Assembly (NCBI GenBank): GCA_022709385.1
Contig: JAKLIX010000005.1
Span: 1 to 64,000 of the forward strand
Source of the DNA: Bacteroidota bacterium
GTDB taxonomy: Bacteria > Bacteroidota > Bacteroidia > Bacteroidales > CAIXZF01
Direction of reading: 5' to 3'
Length of the DNA: 64,000 nt
Positions within the stretch are counted from its first letter, which is position 1, and each line of letters begins with the position of its first letter. The position numbers and the translations under genes are program-made. This document shows positions 59,599 through 64,000 of this stretch, piece after piece. The notes under the pieces were generated by a model. The model ran no database searches. It was not told where the DNA came from and saw only the letters and a list, made by a program, of their open reading frames with translations.

Positions 59599-61959
59599 TT
59601 AAAAGGGATAACCAATTCCGAAATTCCACATTACATCCCGCATCCTGATGCGGCCGGCATCTATCCAGGTTCGCTCCACGCCGGAACCCGGATTCCGGAT
59701 TTGAAGGGCACCATCGAGCCGGAAAATAAAAAAGCTGAAATCGAGCCTGAAGCCCAGCCCTGCATCGATGGCAATCTGCCTGAAAAACACATCCCCCCTG
59801 AAAGTACCGCCCGGTAACTGATCCGAAGGCTTCAGCAACCAGATATTTCCGGCGTCTGTGAACAAAGCCCCATGAAACCAGCCCAGTACAGGGAAACGCC
59901 ACTCCAGGTTGGATTCAATCAGCATGTCCCCCGTTTTTTCGAACTGCAAGCCGGACTCAGCATCGAAATAGGCTCCGGGCCCCAACGACCGGATGGCCCA
60001 GCCCCGCATCCCGTTGGCTCCGCCCGCATAAAAACCCCGGTCAAAGGGCAAGGCAGACGAATTTCCATAGGCATACCCGATACCAAGTGCGGCACGGTAA
60101 ACCACGGTGCCCGTCCCAAGCAGGTTGTAATACCTGAAATCCCCGTCCAGCTTCAGATACTGTGCATAACGTATGCCAAAAAGAGCATACTGCCCGTTGT
60201 CATCTTTCTTTGCGTGCGTGAGCTGGTTAATACCGGAAAGTAGATTTCCGGCTGATTCCAGGTTGCTTTTGAAGTAAAAAAAATCTTCTCTTTTGTTAAG
60301 TTGTTGATTATTATACACATAACTATATCTTAACGCCATGATGAGGTGATCCGTATACTGATCAGTCAAACGTTGATCATTGAACGCCAGAAGGTTAGCC
60401 GTAAAAGTAGAATCGGGGAAAATTCTCACTGAATTGATTTCCAATGGATTCAGAATATGCCTTTTGAATTGGCTTTCTTTCCACTCATAACCAAAAGAAA
60501 CCTCTGTGCGATACCGACGGAACGAACTTCTCTCCTGGTAATTCAATCCCGTATTGATCCTTGTTTTAGGCCGGAAAGCCCGGCTGAAACGCTCCTGATT
60601 TACGGGCACCAGGAATTTTGGAAATACCAGGCCGGCCTGGATGCCAGTTTCAAAGGTATTAAAAAAGGCTTTATCCGCCTCATATTGTTCTCCGACCCGT
60701 TTTTGTATTTCGAGGGCGCCTTTCATCTGAATGTTCAGTAATTCCGCGCCCCTGAAGAGGTTGCGGTTTTCCATGACCAGGCTGGCAGCCACACCGAAAT
60801 CCCCCCCGGTATTGGTGCCTTCTGTTTCCACCGAGACCGCCATCAGCTTGTTCCTGGTCATCTGGATATGGCCGTCGAGGTAACGGACCTGTCCGTTGCG
60901 GTTACTGTCGCTGACCGGTGTAAACTCCAGGTTAATGAAACGGTAGAAGGGAAGTTCATTCAAACGGGTATAAGACTGCTCGACATCCGAAATACGGAAA
61001 AGATGACCCGGGCTTAGATCAAGGTTTTGAGTGATGACAGAAGGCCTGACGGGAATACGGTCGCGGAACACAAAGCGGTAATAGTCGCTATTTCCTGATC
61101 CTGACCTGTTTCCCGTGGCGAATAACAAAGTATCATTACCGTTGCCATCCATACGCAAAGGATCATAATCAGGTTCGATGGTGATATTCCGCAGGGTGCA
61201 GGGCTGGTGTTCACGTGGAGGAGGCCGGAGGCTGTCTGATTCCGCCACCACAGGATCCGCGATGCGCAGGCTGAGGTCTATCTGCTGCCCGCCGGCACTG
61301 CTGTCGGCCAGGAAGGTGATATAGTCCTTGATAAAATAATAGTACCCCTGGTCGCGAAGCAGCATGGTAATCCTGTCGCGCTCATTGTCAAGCACATACA
61401 CATTATATGCTTTGCCTGATCCGATCAGGGAGTTCCGGACATCTTTACTGAGCAGCGCAGATATGACAGTATCACTGATCTCATAGGTAACATTCCGTAA
61501 TTTATACTGACTTCCCGGATATACATGATACTGCGCCGTGGCGTGTTTCCTGCGGAAGCGGTGTGTAACGTTTACCCTTGCCTGGTAGTAACCGGTATTG
61601 GCCAGGTAAGCTTTCATGTTGGTGACCGATTGTTTGCTGAGGCTGGTATCGAGGATGACAGGCCGGGCAGCCACAGCCCTTCCGATCCATCGCCTGAACC
61701 AATGCTGCTTACCCCGGGTGGCAAACTGATCAGCCCAGATCTCGAGGGGAAACACTCCCAGCATGCGTTTGTTCGGTTTTTGTTTGATATATGCCTGCAG
61801 ATCGGACAATCCCTGCTGGTGGGGATGTATGTCAAGGCTGTTGCGGCGAAGCAGATAATCTCCTTCCGCAAGGCGGTCCGTCACCGAACAGGATGAAAGC
61901 CACAGGGCCAGTACGGGCATCAGCAAACGAAAAATACACCAGCGCATGTTCATGGTCAT
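59599..61959 (-). CDS. BamA/TamA-family outer membrane protein (D15 surface antigen)
   Basis: 786 residues (ATG at 61959, 61953 or 61947 all possible). Lipoprotein-like signal with LALWLSSCS, Cys about 24. The N-terminal half (~30-400) is POTRA-like (LLRRNSLDIHP..., AYLANTGYYQARVNV, LLRDQGYYYF). The C-terminal ~380 residues form a 16-strand Omp85 barrel with GNSSALPFDRGFYAGGANGMRGW, the conserved loop-6 RGF/RGW region, and the final strand MWNFGIGYPF ending in Phe. A lipidated N-terminus is common among Bacteroidota homologues of TamA. It inserts or transports proteins or lipids at the outer membrane. Confidence 0.9.
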   Translation of the reverse strand: MTMNMRWCIFRLLMPVLALWLSSCSVTDRLAEGDYLLRRNSLDIHPHQQGLSDLQAYIKQKPNKRMLGVFPLEIWADQFATRGKQHWFRRWIGRAVAARPVILDTSLSKQSVTNMKAYLANTGYYQARVNVTHRFRRKHATAQYHVYPGSQYKLRNVTYEISDTVISALLSKDVRNSLIGSGKAYNVYVLDNERDRITMLLRDQGYYYFIKDYITFLADSSAGGQQIDLSLRIADPVVAESDSLRPPPREHQPCTLRNITIEPDYDPLRMDGNGNDTLLFATGNRSGSGNSDYYRFVFRDRIPVRPSVITQNLDLSPGHLFRISDVEQSYTRLNELPFYRFINLEFTPVSDSNRNGQVRYLDGHIQMTRNKLMAVSVETEGTNTGGDFGVAASLVMENRNLFRGAELLNIQMKGALEIQKRVGEQYEADKAFFNTFETGIQAGLVFPKFLVPVNQERFSRAFRPKTRINTGLNYQERSSFRRYRTEVSFGYEWKESQFKRHILNPLEINSVRIFPDSTFTANLLAFNDQRLTDQYTDHLIMALRYSYVYNNQQLNKREDFFYFKSNLESAGNLLSGINQLTHAKKDDNGQYALFGIRYAQYLKLDGDFRYYNLLGTGTVVYRAALGIGYAYGNSSALPFDRGFYAGGANGMRGWAIRSLGPGAYFDAESGLQFEKTGDMLIESNLEWRFPVLGWFHGALFTDAGNIWLLKPSDQLPGGTFRGDVFFRQIAIDAGLGFRLDFSFFIFRLDGALQIRNPGSGVERTWIDAGRIRMRDVMWNFGIGYPF

Positions 61960-62239
61960 TCTACTGCAAACCTACATAAAAAGGCTTTCTGCAGGAAGCT
62001 TTTACACTTCCTTTTCATGCCTTTCATTCCTGCCCACCGACCGGCATTTTCATCAATGATGATTGATAATGAGTGAAATACATTATATATGCAGCATCAT
62101 CTGAAAACACATACCAGAAAAAAAACAAAGGCCTGTTTCGAATCTGCTTGGATATTTCGCCCGCAATGCGTATCTTGGTTGAATAAATCCGACCTTTGGC
62201 AGCTGAAAAATGATGTATCATTGAATAACAAAACTCAAT

Positions 62240-62932
62240 ATGGCTGAACTCTTATGGAAATACATGGAAGAACGCCTTCAGCAAAAAGGCTATCTTCCGG
62301 TTGATCAGCGACATGGCCCGGTCATTACCCTGTCGCGGGAGGCGGGATGCTCTGCAAATCCCATTGCCCGCGCCCTGCTTAAACTGATCCAGCATGAGCG
62401 ACCTGAGAAAGAGAAGCAGTGGAAAATCGTGAACAAGGAAATTGTCCATGAAGCCGCCAGGGAGCTGGAGATTTCACCGGACAAGATCACTTATGTATTC
62501 AAGGCAGAAGAAAGGAAACTGCTGGATGAGATGCTGGCAGCCCTTACATCACGCTATTACAAGAGTGATCAGCGGATCAGGAAGACCATCACCGGGGTGA
62601 TCCGGAGGATCATCGACGATGGTTACGTGATCATGGTGGGTCGCGGCGGGGTTGCCTTTACAAGGGGAAAGACCAATGCACTCAATGTCTTCCTGCAGGC
62701 TCCCCTCGATTGGAGGATCCGCAATGTGTCGGAGAAATACCGTATCCCTTATGAAAAAGCAGCCGTGATGGTGGCGGCCACCGACAAGGAAAGGAAGCTG
62801 CTTACAGAGCATTTTCAGGGAAAGAAGGTTGATCCCTGTATTTACGACGTCGTCATCAATGCTTCCAGCTTCAGCATCGAGCAGACTGCAGCATTGCTCC
62901 ACCAGATGGCGAAAGCCAAATCCCTGATCTGA
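62240..62932 (+). CDS. cytidylate-kinase-like protein
   Basis: 230 residues. P-loop-like start GPVITLSREAGCSANPIARAL (Ser-Arg-Glu-x-Gly variant of the family), middle helix-rich part, VIMVGRGGVAF, and DWRIRNVSEKYRI with lid-type arginines; then ATDKERKLL. It matches the cytidylate-kinase-like family (PF13189-type), which differs from canonical Cmk and whose substrate is not well established. Followed 4 bases later by the PLP enzyme, probably as one transcript. Confidence 0.87.
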   Translation: MAELLWKYMEERLQQKGYLPVDQRHGPVITLSREAGCSANPIARALLKLIQHERPEKEKQWKIVNKEIVHEAARELEISPDKITYVFKAEERKLLDEMLAALTSRYYKSDQRIRKTITGVIRRIIDDGYVIMVGRGGVAFTRGKTNALNVFLQAPLDWRIRNVSEKYRIPYEKAAVMVAATDKERKLLTEHFQGKKVDPCIYDVVINASSFSIEQTAALLHQMAKAKSLI

Positions 62933-62936
62933 ATCT

Positions 62937-64000
62937 ATGAATCCCGGCCGGCCTGTGTTGCTTCTTGATGAAGCCAGGGCAAGAAATAACCTTGAGCGAA
63001 TGACAAAGAAGGTTGATGCCGCGCGACTGCGGTTCAGGCCTCATTTCAAAACACATCAGTCGCATGAAATCGGGCGGTGGTTCAGGGAAAAGCAGGTGGA
63101 TGCCATTACCGTTTCCTCCCTGTCCATGGCCATCTATTTCATAGCCGACGGATGGACCGACATCACCATCGCTTTCCCTCTCAATATCCACGAAATCAAA
63201 GTTTTAAACACTATCCCTGAGGCCATCAGCCTTGGATTGCTGGTCAATTCACCCACCACGGCCCTGAAGCTCTGTGAAACTGCAGACAGGCCCTACAACT
63301 GTTGGATAGAGGCAGACACAGGATTCGGCCGTTCCGGGATCGAAGCTTCAGACTCAGATGCTTTCAGGCAGATCATTCATATCCTTCAAAGCAATCCCCA
63401 TCTCTTTGTCGCCGGATTGCTTTCGCACTTCGGACATACATACCAGGCAAAAGACAAAGCGGAAGTGAGCAGGATTTACAACACAGGCATGAATGCCCTG
63501 CAAGCCCTCCGCAACCGGCTGCAACCGGTCTGTCCCGACATGCAGATCAGTGTCGGCGACACCCCGTCATGCAGTATGCTGGATGATTTCGGGGAAGCGG
63601 ATGAACTCAGGCCGGGTAACTTTATTTATTACGACCTGATGCAGGCGGCGATCGGCTCATGCCGGATCGAAGACATTGCCGTTGCCCTGTCAGTGCCCGT
63701 GGTGGAAATACATCACGGCAAACGCCAGCTTATCGTGCACGGTGGCGCGATACATCTGTCGAAAGACAGCATGCCGGGCGAACACGGCCAGCCTGTTTTC
63801 GGCAGGGTAAGCCGCCTGGAAGATAAGGGATGGGGGCCACCCCTTGAAGGTGTTTATGTGAAAAGCCTCAGCCAGGAGCACGGGGTGCTGCAGTTCCGGT
63901 CAGACATCCCGGCAGATATCGAAACCGGAAGCCTGCTGGGCATTCTTCCGGTGCACAGCTGCCTGACGGCGGATGCCGCAGGAGCCTGTATGACCACCGG
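62937..64000 (+). CDS. D-threonine aldolase / D-serine dehydratase-like PLP enzyme, 3' end cut by window
   Basis: ATG 62937, 4 bases after the kinase stop, open to the last base (354 residues seen). Alanine-racemase-fold N-terminal barrel with the PLP lysine in RPHFKTHQS, later WIEADTGFGRSGI and GLLSHFGHTY. The C-terminal D-serine-dehydratase-like domain ends in VHSCLTAD, whose His and Cys bind metal in the family. Such enzymes cleave or deaminate D-amino acids such as D-threonine or D-serine. Only the last few dozen residues seem to be missing. Confidence 0.88.
   Translation, partial: MNPGRPVLLLDEARARNNLERMTKKVDAARLRFRPHFKTHQSHEIGRWFREKQVDAITVSSLSMAIYFIADGWTDITIAFPLNIHEIKVLNTIPEAISLGLLVNSPTTALKLCETADRPYNCWIEADTGFGRSGIEASDSDAFRQIIHILQSNPHLFVAGLLSHFGHTYQAKDKAEVSRIYNTGMNALQALRNRLQPVCPDMQISVGDTPSCSMLDDFGEADELRPGNFIYYDLMQAAIGSCRIEDIAVALSVPVVEIHHGKRQLIVHGGAIHLSKDSMPGEHGQPVFGRVSRLEDKGWGPPLEGVYVKSLSQEHGVLQFRSDIPADIETGSLLGILPVHSCLTADAAGACMTT

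Overview
The window comes from a member of the Bacteroidota. The evidence is TAnnTTTG-type promoter boxes in place of E. coli -10/-35 sites, starts without Shine-Dalgarno sequences, many secreted proteins ending in type IX secretion (T9SS) sorting domains (type A with a YPNP-like motif, type B gliding-motility-associated), FISUMP domains, CARDB and SprB-like repeats, and periplasmic-sensor kinases paired with LuxR-type regulators. Nothing fixes the genus. It looks like chromosomal sequence of an environmental or uncultured lineage.

Layout. 1-470: tandem 342-bp units, each a small GIY-YIG nuclease gene plus the 3' half of an initiator-tRNA-like sequence. 700-4671: a reverse-strand cluster of surface proteins (FISUMP protein, beta-barrel protein, PI-PLC/FISUMP lipoprotein), with a small repeat on both sides of the FISUMP gene. 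5344-7828: TPR histidine kinase and LuxR regulator. 7847-8490: broken pieces of a DUF4143-type ATPase around non-coding repeats. 8683-12773: ClC channel, exonuclease III, a second copy of the long repeat, a REP-like palindrome cluster and an OmpA-type lipoprotein. 12804: tRNA-Val(CAC). 12966-17717: a 1583-residue type B T9SS protein.

18034-23871 is a compact (about 5.8 kb) integrative element in the 3' end of tRNA-Val(TAC). It has 46-bp att repeats, a tyrosine recombinase, a HTH/excisionase-like protein, a replication-initiator-like protein, small unknown genes and a T9SS LamG protein as cargo.

23997-27535 holds an M1 aminopeptidase and a secreted alpha/beta hydrolase. 27736-53707 is a large surface-protein locus: a 2441-residue mosaic, a 1805-residue CARDB protein, an M4 metallopeptidase, a beta-propeller histidine kinase with LuxR regulator, a beta-helix protein and a protein with seven DPGFG repeats. 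Three of these carry dockerin-like plus cohesin-like modules before the sorting domain, and the CARDB protein begins with a cohesin-like segment. The two-component pair in the middle is a candidate regulator of the locus.

53883-57745 is a KdpD/KdpE-like pair followed by a Kup potassium transporter. The rest is housekeeping: a small Sm-like protein, a RecD-like helicase, a BamA/TamA-type outer membrane protein, a cytidylate-kinase-like protein and a D-threonine-aldolase/D-serine-dehydratase-like PLP enzyme cut by the window end. No rRNA, CRISPR array or intact transposase gene was seen.
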